DNA of 64,000 nt from Lepas anatifera (GCA_034440635.1 JAOTON010000951.1:186001-250000); one strand, 5' to 3'; positions 1-10,735 are shown, counted from the first letter of the stretch. Made by a program: numbers and translations. The notes: generated by a model not told the origin, from the sequence alone.

Positions 1-61
1 TGCACTGGACGGCATCAAGTACTACCTCTACCCCAACTTCAGCATGCTCAACAAAACCAGC
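1..61 (+). CDS. SLC6 transporter, coding segment 1 (partial; extracellular loop 3)
   Basis: First visible coding segment of a Na+/Cl- dependent neurotransmitter transporter (SLC6), a plasma-membrane symporter that takes up amine or amino-acid transmitters using the sodium gradient. Read from base 2, it encodes ALDGIKYYL and ten or so further residues, ending N-K-T-S. A-L-D-G-I-K/R-x-Y-L is the family signature of extracellular loop 3 between TM5 and TM6. N-K-T is a possible N-glycosylation site. The segment ends at a clear donor (AGC|GTGAGT, GT at 62) in phase 0 and joins in frame to V-W-V-D at 2,675. The nine visible segments total 1,032 coding nt (344 aa), against about 600 aa for a full SLC6 protein. 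The N-terminus and TM1-5, including most of the substrate site, lie left of the window. The subtype is judged from segments 2 and 4. Confidence 0.86.
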
Positions 62-800
62 GTGAGTGCAGTGCCGTGGTGTTTTACGACGCCCCGATTG
101 CTGGGCTCATCTAGCGTAGCCAACTGAAATCAACTTACGTTGACCAACTCTCACGCAGTTGAAAGGATATTATAGGGCTCGGGAATGCTTAGATACAGCA
201 TGTCCGCCCGGGAGTTGGAGCCCGAGTCAGCAAGGTGGAAGCCGACATTCTCCCCCGACGCCACTGCTCCCCTTCCCCAGGGTGAGCACCCCCTCGCACT
301 TCCGTAGAGGGGGGACACCCACCAACCTATGTTGAATAGGTGTATACCGGCGCTTCAAATGGCTGGGTTATTTTGTACCGCCAATGTTTACGTTTCCAGC
401 CAGTGGTGGATCCAAGGAGGGGGGGCTAGGTGCCTCATGCCCTCCTCGAAATGTTTGAGTCCCTATAGTTAATACATAGGCGAGGGGCTGCTCGAGGTAC
501 TGGCGGGTGATACTCAAGCCGCTGCCCCCCCCCCAAGAAAATAATAATTTGATCCCCCTTTGATGTCAGCAATGGTTTCAGAATGGATTGCTCGATATGT
601 TCAGAGATCACGACAGGGCTTTTCACCGGGAAACAGCATCTGCTGGGGAGACAGGGACTCTTGCTCTTTCTTCCAATGTTTCTCCAAGCTATTTAACAAA
701 GAGAATAGGTAAGCACATGAAAAATGATTAGCTTACGTTCTCCACAGCTGTTTTTGTTTGGACTAAATTTACAAGGAAAACTATACCAAAAAAATGAAAC
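62..800. other. Intron 1 of SLC6, left part
   Basis: No coding signal. A possible hAT-type MITE end begins near 401 (CAGTGGTGGATCCAAGG followed by a G-run), but its partner end is not clear. The remainder is unassigned intron. Confidence 0.4.
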
Positions 801-2032
801 TTAACCCTATTTCCGTCAGGCTCCCGGCTACCCTATTTCCGGCAGGGGGGCAATATCGGCCCCCTGAGATCTCGTAATCTAACCGGCCGATTTTGAAAAT
901 TCAAAGTGCTATAGATTTCCTGACGCTGAACTTTATTTTGAAAAAAGAAAATTTCAAAATTTTGGTTGTTAAGGAGAAAGTCGTGCAAAATATACAATTT
1001 TTGTGTATTTTTAGATTTTCCATAACCCTTGTCTCTGTTGTACGATTTTCACAAAACTAGTTCAGATTTACAAATAATTGACCCAAAATTGTCATATACT
1101 CGAGTTACGCAAAAATTCGAAATTCAATGGCAGTTCCAGGACCAGGACTATGAGGGGAAATATATACAACCTAAAAGTTTTTGTTACGCGGATTAGAAGC
1201 CGTGATATACTGTTTGGCATCTTTGACACATAAATAAATGAAAAAAGTGAAAACTCATCAGGGACGGATGCAGTAAGGTAAAACAGTGGGGTAAAATACA
1301 TCCCAACAATATGCGAGTCGTATGCATGAGTATATTAGTCCCTCGACTAGTTGAAATTTATTTCTGATAATTTTTACCCTCCCATGGCAGCTCTGGGAAA
1401 GGGGGTGACATAGGCGGATCAGGACTCTCGTCGTGGGGGGGGCGGGTGGGGGTGATTGGAAACACATTTTTAATATACAACGATATTGAGTCGCGGCGGT
1501 GATACTGGCTGGGAATATGCATTTTGAAAATGTGTAGTGACTGGACACGCCTCTGGTAATCTAGAATTTGGTTATAACTATTTTGATTTTCATATACCCA
1601 ATTGTATTCGCCCTGGCACGGCTGTAAGCAGTCTTCTCACTTACTAACGTTTAGTCCTTCTTGATAACATTCCCCATTTTGAACTGCTGTAACCGCCCCT
1701 GATGAATACAAATAGTGACAATTGTGAATGCACTATCATCTCACATAAAAATGATATAATAAAACCATATAACTGGTATCAGGATCAGCAGAGACGGCTT
1801 CCTTTTACAAAGAACCCATCGCATACGATAATACTTGGTTTGTGGATAGAACCTCCCCAAAACCCAGCCATAGCTCCGCCCTGGTAAATATATAATATTG
1901 ACAATTTCAGAAAACCTGCCTGTACTAGTTTTAGGAAAAGTCGGAAGTTTCAAGTTCTATCGCAAGCCGTTTCGGAGATATTCTTGAAAAACCTTAGGGG
2001 GCAATATTAGCCCCCTGCCGAAATAGGGTTAA
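801..2032. mobile_element. TTAA-flanked element A (CCCTATTTCC ends, piggyBac-like MITE)
   Basis: The element starts TTAACCCTATTTCCG and ends CGAAATAGGGTTAA, an inverted terminal repeat directly flanked by TTAA on both sides. TTAA target duplication and CCC.. ends are the hallmark of piggyBac-type DNA transposons (family knowledge). About 1.2 kb with no transposase, so it is non-autonomous. The left end carries the terminal motif twice (809 and 830 areas), the same layout seen at the right end of element B. Just inside both ends is a GGGGGCAATAT..GCCCCC hairpin. Confidence 0.75.
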
Positions 2033-2674
2033 GACTCTCGCAGCCCTTAGAAACGGGCCATTCAACCTCCACGCCAATTCACGATAACTTGGTGCCATAT
2101 TTCTAGAAATATGGCCGGTTCTTCGGCGACCAGGGCGGCGGTTACATGGCAATGCCATTAGCCAGCCAGCATGAATCGGGAGGTGGGCCGTGACTGAATT
2201 TGAACAGGAGGCGGCTGGGTGGAGAGGTAGTACCGGTACCAGCCTCACTGAATACCGATGCCAGATAGCCCAGCGTTGACAGTGCGTGCTCGTTTTGTTT
2301 CAGACTAAAATGAAGTCTATTTGTCGATTTTCACGTGCCAGTATTTTTTTAAGAACGTGGTCAGATGTTTCCGTCTTAGCAGGCGCACTGATGTTTCCAT
2401 TATCATTGGTGACTACACTTTAATGCAATTAACTTATTTTGTGGTAATTGAGGTTCAACAAATTGAATGCCACGAACTTCTTAAAATTTTTACTTGTGTG
2501 ATCACGTGACCAAATATTTCGGCCGCTCCTGGTTTGGAGAGAGAATAATAGCGACAAATCCATACAATCATTTTGAGTTGATAGTATAGCGTGACATATT
2601 TTTCCAAGGATTTGCATGAAGCAAAAATTTGCTTGTACTTTTTTCCTTACGAGCCTCCAACTCCTTATTTTCAG
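2033..2674. other. Intron 1 of SLC6, right part
   Basis: I see no feature here beyond the polypyrimidine/AG acceptor just before 2,675. Confidence 0.5.
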
Positions 2675-2778
2675 GTTTGGGTAGACGCCGCAACACAAAT
2701 ATTCTTTTCGCTCGGCCCTGGCTTCGGCGTTCTTCTAGCATTCGCCTCGTACAACAAATTCCACAATAACGTCTACAA
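2675..2778 (+). CDS. SLC6 transporter, coding segment 2 (TM6)
   Basis: Acceptor TTATTTTCAG|GTTTGG and donor CTACAA|GTAAGT bound 104 nt. It encodes [18 protein letters not shown], then a stretch ending [12 protein letters not shown]. This is TM6: the unwound centre (F-F-S-L-G-P-G-F-G) lines the substrate and ion site, and S-Y-N-K-F is the conserved intracellular exit. [16 protein letters not shown] is the form I know from arthropod dopamine/octopamine-type transporters, which is one reason to favour a monoamine carrier over a GABA or glycine carrier. The segment starts in phase 0 and ends after two bases of a Lys codon completed by the next segment. Confidence 0.92.
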
Positions 2779-3057
2779 GTAAGTAACACCACCTCTTTCA
2801 TGTTTAAATCCAGTCACATAGGTGCAAAGGCAGGGCCAGACTAATCTACCACGGTTTTAGCATTTGTTGTATAGTTTCAGATATGAGTCGTTGATTTAAT
2901 GCAAATGTCAAATGACAAATATCAATGGGTGCATTATACATTTAAGGCTTTTCACCAGCTTCAAATAAGCCTTCGAATCGGATCATGATTTTCCGAATGT
3001 ATCATTGGAAATTATCGAGCGTAGGCGTAGCACCTGTAGGTTAAAGACGACCTGTCT

Positions 3058-3395
3058 CTACTAACACACGCATTGACGGGAGGGGCGGGTACACGCCCCA
3101 CCTCGGGTTTTTTCGAGCAGCATAAAAACGGCGGAGCTACGCGCCGCCGTGATTGGCATACCTTTTCCCAGACAATGTTTACAACTTTTATCAAAATGTT
3201 AAAGTTAGGTCATCTCAGGTCAGGTCACAAGTACAAGTAAAGTGACCTGACCTCAAAAAAGTTTAAGATAGCATAAGTCAGAGCTTAAGTCATAAGTCGT
3301 TTACTCTTCCAATTGAAGCTTATATCACATAATGGCCTCACCGAGTTCTCTAAAATATGTTCCGGTATTTTTCATCTCTGGCTCATTTCAACGGA
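3058..3395 (+). mobile_element. AGGTCA-rich TTAA element, left-end fragment
   Basis: Begins CTAACACACGCATTGACGGG, a slightly mutated copy of the TTAACACGCGCATTGACG end, followed by the GC hairpin (GGCGG..GCGCCGCC) and the block with AGGTCAGGTCAC..AAGTGACCTGACCTC. It stops near 3,395, before the internal and right-end portions, so it is truncated. It lies in intron 2 of SLC6. Confidence 0.7.
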
Positions 3396-3762
3396 TTCAA
3401 ACTACGTGTGCAAGCAGCAATAAGCATGGGTGGCAACAGCTGGGCGGGGGGGTTGGGGGACGCACCACCCCCAACAGGCGAATGAGGAGGATGTCCTCCC
3501 AAAATTAAGGTAACTCGACTTCGGTTCTTTTGCATTTTGCTCCCAGTCACAAGCACGAATCTAAGTAAATATTCCAAATTATGTTGCTTGTGATGTGTGA
3601 TGTGCATTAGCAGCGTTTCAAACCAAGCTACTAAAATTAGAAAGGATAGGCGCTCAAACCTGGAAGTGGTACCAAAACGACAGTCTACAGCAATTGGTAT
3701 CCTGTTCAGATGTAAGAAGTCCAATACAGGTGACCGTTATCCCCGTCATAACTGAGCCACCC

Positions 3763-4111
3763 AGGTAGCTCAGTTGGTAGAGCGTTGGGCTCCGGCCCGC
3801 TGCTCAGAAGCATGCAGCGGCAGTGCATGTCCAGGCTTGGGATCGGTTCCCCTGAGACGCTCCGGCGCTCAATAGCTTACCCGACGTAGGTCGGCTGGCA
3901 ACTGACTGGTGAGAGGGTGACCTGAGCGGGGCGGCCGTCCCTGTGCTTTATGGGACGTTAAACTTTGGCTTCTAAATTAACCCTTCATTGAGGGAGTTGC
4001 TCGTTCGGGTGGTGGGGTCAGGGTCTCCGTGACAATTCCCTTGATGACTTTAGTGAGACTCCGACTCCAGCAGCCGTACTGGGAACAACTTGAACAAAAT
4101 TTATAAAAAAG
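3763..4111 (+). repeat. tRNA-derived SINE, family 2
   Basis: The head is tRNA-like: box A GGTAGCTCAGTTGGTAGAGC and a box B-like GGGATCGGTTCCCC. A body follows with GGTCGGCTGGCAACTGACTG..GGGGCGGCCGTCCC, ending in an A-rich TGAACAAAATTTATAAAAAA tail. The same body and tail recur at 28,388-28,630. The tRNA-like part has a large insertion in the variable region and cannot be a functional tRNA. It sits in intron 2, ~50 bp before SLC6 segment 3. Confidence 0.7.
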
Positions 4112-4163
4112 TATCGTCTGACCAACGGCGTGTGGCAGGTTGACAGTGTTTGATCCCCGCCAG

Positions 4164-4288
4164 GGACGCCATCGTGACCAGCCTCATCAACTGTGGCACC
4201 TCCTTCGTAGCCGGCTTCGTTATCTTCTCAGTGCTCGGATACATGTCCTATATATCGGGAAAACCCATCAACAAGGTCGCCACCGAAG
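4164..4288 (+). CDS. SLC6 transporter, coding segment 3 (TM7 and start of extracellular loop 4)
   Basis: Acceptor CCCCGCCAG|GGACGCC and donor ACCGAAG|GTACAT bound 125 nt. It encodes [18 protein letters not shown], then the rest of TM7 and [10 protein letters not shown]. The Asn of I-N-C-G-T-S and the Ser four residues later match the TM7 pair known in the family to coordinate Na1 and chloride, so a chloride-dependent carrier is expected. V-A-T-E-G-P-G across the next junction is the standard start of extracellular loop 4. The 59-bp minisatellite begins about 100 bp downstream, in intron 3. Confidence 0.92.
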
Positions 4289-4384
4289 GTACATGCATAT
4301 AAAACTCATATGTCTGATTTGTGAAAATTTTGCTATATTCCTGCTTCATTTTCATTGCGTTTGACACTCCTCTCAAGGAGGGCC

Positions 4385-4690
4385 TGTTGTTAAAGTTCAC
4401 TCCTCTCCAGAAGGGTCCGACACTGATGTGTATGTGCAATCGACAAGTGATTTGATACTCCCTCTCCAAAATGGTCCCACACTGATGTGAATGTGCAATG
4501 GACAAGTGATTTGACACTCCCTCTACAAAAGCGTCCAACACTGATGTGTACGTGCAATCGACAAGTGATTTGATACTCCCTCTCCAAGATGGTCCGACAC
4601 TGATGTGAATGTGCAATGGATAAGTGATTTGACACTCGCTCACCAGAAGGGTCCGACACTGATGTGTACGTGCAATGGACAAGTGAGGTC
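4385..4690. repeat. 59-bp minisatellite, about five units
   Basis: CACTGATGTG recurs at 4,421, 4,480, 4,539, 4,598 and 4,657, exactly 59 bp apart. Two unit types alternate (GTGCAATCGACAAG..GATACT versus GTGCAATGGACAAG..GACACT), giving a 118-bp higher-order unit. The long open frames across it exist only because the array has few stops. It lies in intron 3. Confidence 0.9.
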
Positions 4691-5177
4691 CTCGCGTGCC
4701 ACTCCCCTGAGAACTTGAAAATGAGAAGGGCGAGGTCGTATTCGCTAATAGACCTTAGGCCTAGTCACTACAGCACCAAACACTTAGACTCTTGTTTGCA
4801 CAAACAGAAAGAGCGTTAGATACATTTATTTGCACTTCTTATTACAGCCTAAGGGATTCCCGGTTCACAGGCTGCTGCCAGCTTAGTTAACCCTATTTCC
4901 AACAGGGGGCAGATTCTGCCCACCCCTCAGGTTTTTCCATAGTATCTCCAAAACGGTTTGAGATAGGTTCTTGAAATTTTGTGACTTTTCTTAAAGCTAA
5001 ATAGCGCGTGTTCCCTGAAAATTTTGGAAATATATATGAGCCAGAAGTGGAGCTTTGGCTCGCTAATTTATTTGGGGGGTTTATCCAGAAGATCGTTGTC
5101 GCCTGCGTTGCGTTTGTCATACAATAAAGCTGTCTATTACGAACTGGCGGCAGTTGTAATGTTCGAATGCTCTTACT

Positions 5178-5905
5178 GAGATTTAGGATGACAATCAATG
5201 TTTATTTTGATATAATTTTGGCCATAGGCGGTTCCAGAAGCTCAAAACGAGGGGCTTACAATGTTATCCATCTTAACTCTTCCAAAGTAAATATATTGCG
5301 TACAGAATGTTCGGGAGTGGTAAACATAACCCTGAATTGATCCCATGTGTGTATTATATGATGATAAGAAGCCATGGACATGCTCAGGTACCGTAATTAG
5401 GGGGTTCACTCGCACTCAAGTTCATTTTAGTGTCGTGTGTGTGCATTGAATGGGACAAAGCATAGTAACTATGCATTTAGTTTTAAGAGTTTGAAGTGCT
5501 GTTTTGAGCATGATAGTCATGATGATTATGCTATATAGAATTAACCGGCAATCGCTCTTAATATAATTTAATAGAAAACGCCAAATAGTTCTAAAACCAA
5601 ATGAGATTTGGGATGCCATTTAATGTGTATTTCGATATATTTTGGCCATATGCGGTTCAAGAAGCTCAAAATGAGGTCTACAATGTTATCCATTCGAACT
5701 CTTCCAAAGTGAATAAATTACCCACAGAATGGACGAGAAGGGGTAAAAATAAGGATGTATTGATCCCATTCGTGCATTATATGATAATATGATATCATAG
5801 GCGTGCTCAGGTACCGTAATTAGGGGTCCACTAACTTTCAAGCGTATTTCAGTGTTGTGTCTGCATTGAATGGGGCAAATCATCGTAGATCTGAATTTAG
5901 CTCTA
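5178..5905. repeat. Direct duplication, ~425-bp period, inside element B
   Basis: GAGATTTAGGATG.. at 5,178 and GAGATTTGGGATG.. at 5,603 start two copies. They share TTTTGGCCATA, AAGAAGCTCAAAA-like, AATGTTATCCAT and GCTCAGGTACCGTAATTAGGGG blocks. The second copy lacks the last ~100 bp of the first. The extra tail of the first copy (5,490-5,600) is related to the foldback at 38,610-38,715. Confidence 0.75.
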
Positions 5906-5928
5906 ACACTAAATGGACACAATTCATC

Positions 5929-6062
5929 CATAGGCGGATCCAGGAGTGCTCCCGGGTCGGGCAGGGGTGGATAAAGGCGGGGTAATTCTTAAAAGTAGCC
6001 ATATCTGAAAGGCGGGGTCATTTGTGTTTACCCCACTTTTTGCCTCCCTGAATCCGCCTCTG
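5929..6062. mobile_element. Small hAT-like MITE inside element B
   Basis: The ends are CATAGGCGGATCCAGGAG and CCCTGAATCCGCCTCTG, an imperfect inverted repeat of the CAG(T/A)GGCGGATC type seen in the other small elements here. The flanking 8 bp do not match well, so the target duplication is not confirmed. Confidence 0.5.
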
Positions 6063-6523
6063 ATATATTTTCTTGCATCTGAGCACTTTGCTTCACATCA
6101 GAGATACCACAATGTACCCGCGGTGTGCATTTCGGCAAAAAAACATGAACTTATCTTTATATAATTCCCCCAAATTTCTGACCCCAGGAATGCCCTTGAA
6201 TTTGGAATGTCACCTGAATGAGAGGTACGACAATTTCCAATAAATTTCCTGTTAATCCATACTAGTTTCGTGAAAATCAAGCATAGGAGACAAGAGTTGC
6301 AGATAATCTTAAAAAGGTAGAAATTTTGTATATTGTTAGCCTCCAAGCCTAAATTGTCCAAATTTTGATTTTTGTTTCAAAATGGAGTTTAACGCGAGAT
6401 GAATCGATTGCAATTTGAATTTTTAAAATCGGCCGGGTAGATTTCGAGATCTTAGGGGGTGCAGAATCTGCCCCCCCCTGTTGGAAATAGGGGTAGGCGG
6501 GAGCCCGTTGGAAATAGGGTTAA

Positions 6524-8289
6524 GCCACGTTCACATCTCCTCTGCGAATCGCACGCAGGGCCTACCCGGTACATGTAGAAACAGTCGCGACCAGAGCGCC
6601 GGTGCAGGTCGGGCGTTTGGTATACCGTGTATTCGAGTCGAATATGCATCCGCTTGTATGCATACGGCGGAGCTGTGAATGATCCTTTAGCGCGTGACCT
6701 TTGTGGTAGCACGTCCGCAGATCAAAACTCATTTTAAAAGGCCTGTCTCTTAGTGTCCGTATTATACATTTATTACCGTCATGTGGTGTTCTGTTGTTGT
6801 TGTTCTACCACTAAAAGACGACAAAATTGGTAATCGTATGGCATCCATGCAAAACTCAAAAGGTTGTAGGTCTGTTTAACCAGGGCTGCGGAGTCGAACG
6901 GGAACACAGAACCACCCCCTCGAGAAATTGTCGAAAAAAACGACCGGAACCCAAAATTATATAACAAAAGTTAGAATAAAATCAAGGCGGGTTATTTAAC
7001 ACCGCACTTACACTCTCAGCCACCTGGCATGGTTACTGCAGTCTGACGGGGACTCGCCCCCCCCTCGCCTCTACCGGCGAATGTGGCGTGGACCCCACAC
7101 CGACGCGGAGTAATCTTGGGCTACAAATGTTCTACAAACTCCAAGTTAGCACAGGAATTAATAATATGGTACCTATCTTTCATGTATAAAAATACCGGAA
7201 TACATTCCAGAGTCGACAACCGACTTCCCATGCCCTGCTTGAAAAGGCGCATACATCTACATAATACAGTGTTACACTTGTGCATAAAGAGGCACAACAC
7301 TTTGCCTTCTACATAGTTTCGGTATACGTTTTCCTTGCAGTGCGTATGTCTGTGTATATGTACGTGTCTCGCTACATACGGTCTGGGCGTGTCGCCCGGC
7401 GGCAGAGCGTAATTGGCTCCTCGCCACCGTATCTTCGGACGCAGATGGACGACCGTGGCGTGCTATTAACAGCCATATTGTTTCTAGATGCATGATCCGC
7501 GTGCTCGACTCGCACGAGCGCGCTCTCCAGCCCCCTGCCCCGAGCAATGATCAGCAGTTGGTAGATACCCGTATAAATATTGGTTCGTTTGTACCAAGGC
7601 TGTGGAAAAACTACACGTCCATTCCTTCAATGCAACAGCGTAGCACCGGAAGCATTGTCAGATGAGTGGGGAATATTTGGGAGGGTCCGTTATCCGGGCG
7701 GCACCAGCGTCACCATCGGTAATGTCGCATTGGTCGCTCCGATGGGGGCCCCATTGACACCAGCTATCTGACGAATCCCCACTTGCTGACGTAAGCGGCG
7801 AAACTTTGGCAAAGCCCATAATTACATTTTGCCATTTGGAAATTTTCTACTCAATCTTTATGAATGAAAGTGCATCGAAATATAGCAGAAACATTTATAT
7901 TGCGCCTTGGTGCTTTCCTCATACTTTTGAGGATTTTCTAGTTTCCCCATGCTTTTGTTCTGCTAGAAGCACGTTTATTTCGGAAATAAACTAGTCATAT
8001 ATCCACGCCTGCATTTGAGAAAGTGCTGTTTTTCATCTTCTGGATGTCACGGGTGTTCAAAACAGAAGCTCGGGAACGCAGCCCCTTACAGGCGAACCAA
8101 GAGGAACATTGCCCTCCCCTTTCACGCAAATGTCGACATTCGACCGATAAGTGAAGGGTTTTACTTTTTATGTGCCTTTTCGCAAAAGCTCTCCAACTGA
8201 TTCTAGGCTAACTGCCTATCTCCCGCACTGGGCTCAGGCATTTGATTTCGACTTCGCCTTTCATTTCTCGCTCGTGTCGTCGCCAGGTC
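6524..8289. other. Intron 3 of SLC6, unassigned stretch
   Basis: I see no gene or recognisable element. The short frames here lack domains, and some overlap GC-rich low-complexity DNA. Confidence 0.4.
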
Positions 8290-8440
8290 GGGGGTCCTCC
8301 CACTCCCCTCCACCCAGGAGTCCTCCCACTCCCTCTCCACCCAGGGTCCTCCCTCCCCCTCCACCCAGAGGTCCTCCCACTTCCCCTCCACCCAGGGGTC
8401 CTTCCAACCCCCTCCACCCAGGAGTTCTCCCACCCCTCCA
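8290..8440. repeat. Pyrimidine-rich minisatellite (CCTCCACCCAGGGGTCCTCC type)
   Basis: About six imperfect units of ~26 bp built on CTCCACCCAGG(A/G)GTCCTCCCACT. Proline- and glycine-rich frames across it on both strands are artefacts of the repeat. It lies ~250 bp upstream of SLC6 segment 4, in intron 3. Confidence 0.85.
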
Positions 8441-8540
8441 ACCAGCGAAACACGCCATGCGATACCATGGTCAACTCTGATAAAATTCCTGCGCCTAGCG
8501 CCGCCATATAACCTAGCACGACATTTTTAATGATATAATC

Positions 8541-8708
8541 ACAGTGTTTAGCACCGCCTTGTAACCTAACACTACACCTTTTCAATGGCAGGGGCAGGAA
8601 GGGTGTTTGTGTAACCTAATACTACACCTTTTCAATGGCAGGGGCAGGAAGGGTGTTCGTGTAACCTAACACTGCACCTTTTCAATGACAGGGCCAGGCC
8701 TGGTGTTC
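8541..8708 (+). repeat. 50-bp tandem repeat containing triplicated 3' splice site of SLC6 segment 4
   Basis: The unit GTAACCTAACACTACACC + TTTTCAATGGCAG + GGGCAGGAAGGGTGTTCGT is repeated with a period of exactly 50 bp. Acceptor AGs fall at 8,590-8,591, 8,640-8,641 and 8,690-8,691; the last is the real acceptor of segment 4. The bases after each copy AG resemble the exon start (real: GGCCAGGCCTGGTGTTCGTG). Read in the host frame, each copy exon gives G-A-G-R-V-F-V then TAA. A more diverged unit may lie just upstream (8,498-8,540). Confidence 0.88.
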
Positions 8709-8804
8709 GTGGTGTACCCGCAAGCGATAGCCACCATGCCCTGCGCCACTCTCTGGGCCATTCTCTTCTTCATGATGCTACTCACACTGGGCCTCGACAG
8801 CTCG
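8692..8804 (+). CDS. SLC6 transporter, coding segment 4 (extracellular loop 4 and TM8)
   Basis: Acceptor TTCAATGACAG|GGCCAGG and donor AGCTCG|GTAAGC bound 113 nt. It encodes [16 protein letters not shown], then TM8 ending [16 protein letters not shown] is the Na2-site motif. The Ser-Ser-Phe-Gly-Gly that spans the junction with segment 5 is the TM8 form of monoamine transporters. The splice site is unusual: the acceptor and the first ~20 nt of the exon are the last unit of a 50-bp tandem repeat, so two copy acceptors lie 50 and 100 nt upstream. The real start is set by reading frame: only the copy at 8,692 stays open, while both upstream copies reach a stop after seven codons. Confidence 0.92.
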
Positions 8805-10735
8805 GTAAGCCGGGGAACTCATGCTGCTCTAAATGGACGCTGATATGCGGGTTATACTGTTTGGATGAATTTTGTGGTCATTCTCAATTGTGGCTGTGCT
8901 GCCCATGAGAAAATGGTGTGGAATATGCAACACATGTTGAATAATTGTGAGCGTGAGGAGTTTCGGCAGGGTAGGTAACATATTTTACTATACACAAGTT
9001 CTGCCTTTCAAACCTGCACATTTGCTAGGCAAAACATAGTATTTTGCTCCAGCCTGATCTACACATGTACGTTGCCACAAATGGTATAGCATCACTGAGA
9101 AAACATCGTATATGTAGATAAAACGGCTTCGCGATAGGTAATGTGCTTGAAATATGGCGTAGACGCCGACCTTTTACTTCACTTTTTTGTTTGCTTTGAT
9201 GGTTTGAGTACGAGTATTTCATTTCCACACAACTTTGAAATAACAAATGATTGCTTGTTGATATTTTCAGTGATTTTGCCATCGAAAATATATTTAACTT
9301 AGCTTGCGGTCTTCCTACTTTCTGGCATATTAAAAATAAAAAGAGCATCATTATGAAATGCATGTATGAAAGATTAGCTACTTTTCCTTCCATGTACAGA
9401 TTAAAGATTCAGACCAAAATTTAAATCTTTAGGTTCAAATACGGAGAAAGGAAATTTGGTATCTCAGCAAATTTTTTTAGGTACCGTGTGAATTCAGGTG
9501 CATTTTAAACGGAAATCATCTCAGACTATGTCACTATAATACCCACATGGAAAGCATGTTGAAAAAACAATTCACTATTTGTTTTAATTTCCTTAACTGA
9601 AAAAGCTTTACCTGCTGGCGCTACGGTATTATTTGCTATCATTAATTCCCGTCAGACATCAAACTCTGAGTTAGGAAAGACATCAAACTCTACGCATCAA
9701 GAAACCAATACCGGCATGTCCCATTTTACTTACAGGGTGTTCGATACTTTTAATGGGTTTTGAACTGAGATGGCAGTTTTTTAGAGCGTGTTGAAAACCC
9801 ACTATTTGCATATTTAATTTCACCCAAAGCTGTCGGCATAAAATTTCAGCCAGCTTAAGAGTTCAAAGTAAAGGGGCTTATTGCCTTATTTCAAACCCCT
9901 GAAGGAATACCTTTCCTTATGCTCACAGTAATCTGATGGGTCGTAAGCTCTAAGTCTCGCCCATTCGCTGAAAAAATATAATGCTAGTGAGTGAACCAGC
10001 ATGTAATACGCCTGTCGACCGAAAACTTCTGGCGAATAGTTGTTAATTGCAGAGCGTCACTGGGCTCAAGAGCGCCAAATTGCTGCAACACATATCACAT
10101 TCTCCCTCCCCCGTACTTGCCAAAACAAATATCAATTATGTTTTTGTTTTCAAAGTCCAACTCTGAAATTGTTTCTTTACATCAGGCATATGCATCATCT
10201 TTCCTCCGCTGAATAAAGATGGCTACAGTAACGCTATCTGTCGTTCATTTTTTGCACCAGTGCTTAACAAGATCGAGAATGGACGGGCAAACCGAGAGTG
10301 CAACTGTCGTGGCAAGTGAACAAATCGATACTGATGATGAGGGCGGACGTGCTCAGTGGAAAATAAGTTGCGGGTCCTGCGATTATTTTACCATTTATTT
10401 GAACAGCCCCTGCAAGCGATTTTTGCAATGCAGAAACGCTGTGCATGGGCCTTTACAGTGAGTCTATGATCAATGTTTTGGATTTCACTGATTTATTAAA
10501 ATGTTATCTTGTTGACGTTACATATTGTTAGAAAAGAGACGATATGTCTGTTTTTAGCACATGGAAGGTGGGGAAAATGTTGCTCCCTGATTTTCAGACC
10601 TCTTTTGTTCTTAAACTATTCTGTTTAGAATTTCAACAAAGTGGTCCCTTCCCTTTAAAGCTGCGTGCATGAAGTTTCCTCACAAATTGTAACACAACAT
10701 AAAAGGCGCTAGGAATCTAATTAAATCCCTGAGGG
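8805..10735. other. Intron 4 of SLC6, left part
   Basis: Mostly AT-rich unassigned DNA with no recognisable gene or repeat. A 60-codon ATG frame at 10,279-10,458, followed by CAGTGAGT, is Cys-containing but matches no family I know. Confidence 0.35.

Larger units (their letters stand above)
4887..6523. mobile_element. TTAA-flanked element B (CCCTATTTCC ends), inverted relative to element A
   Basis: Starts TTAACCCTATTTCCAACAGGGGG and ends GTTGGAAATAGGGTTAA. The first ~85 bp match the reverse complement of the right end of element A (801-2032), including GGTTTTTC, TATCTCC and AACGG blocks, so A and B are one family in opposite orientation. The doubled terminal motif is at the right end here. 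No transposase is seen. Inside are a partial ~425-bp direct duplication (5,178-5,905) and a small MITE (5,929-6,062). It lies in intron 3 of SLC6. Confidence 0.75.

Noticed and set aside
4248..4682. 144-residue minus-strand protein with 20-residue repeats
   Set aside because: Antisense of SLC6 segment 3 and the 59-bp minisatellite; 59-bp units shift frame each repeat.
8290..8440. CRISPR-like repeat array
   Set aside because: Contiguous minisatellite without unique spacers in an animal genome; the same applies to the arrays at 4,385, 18,850 and 29,749.
10219..10461. 80-residue Cys-containing frame ending at CAGTGAGT, a possible exon
   Set aside because: No domain recognised, and no joining exon in phase with the SLC6 gene in whose intron it lies.
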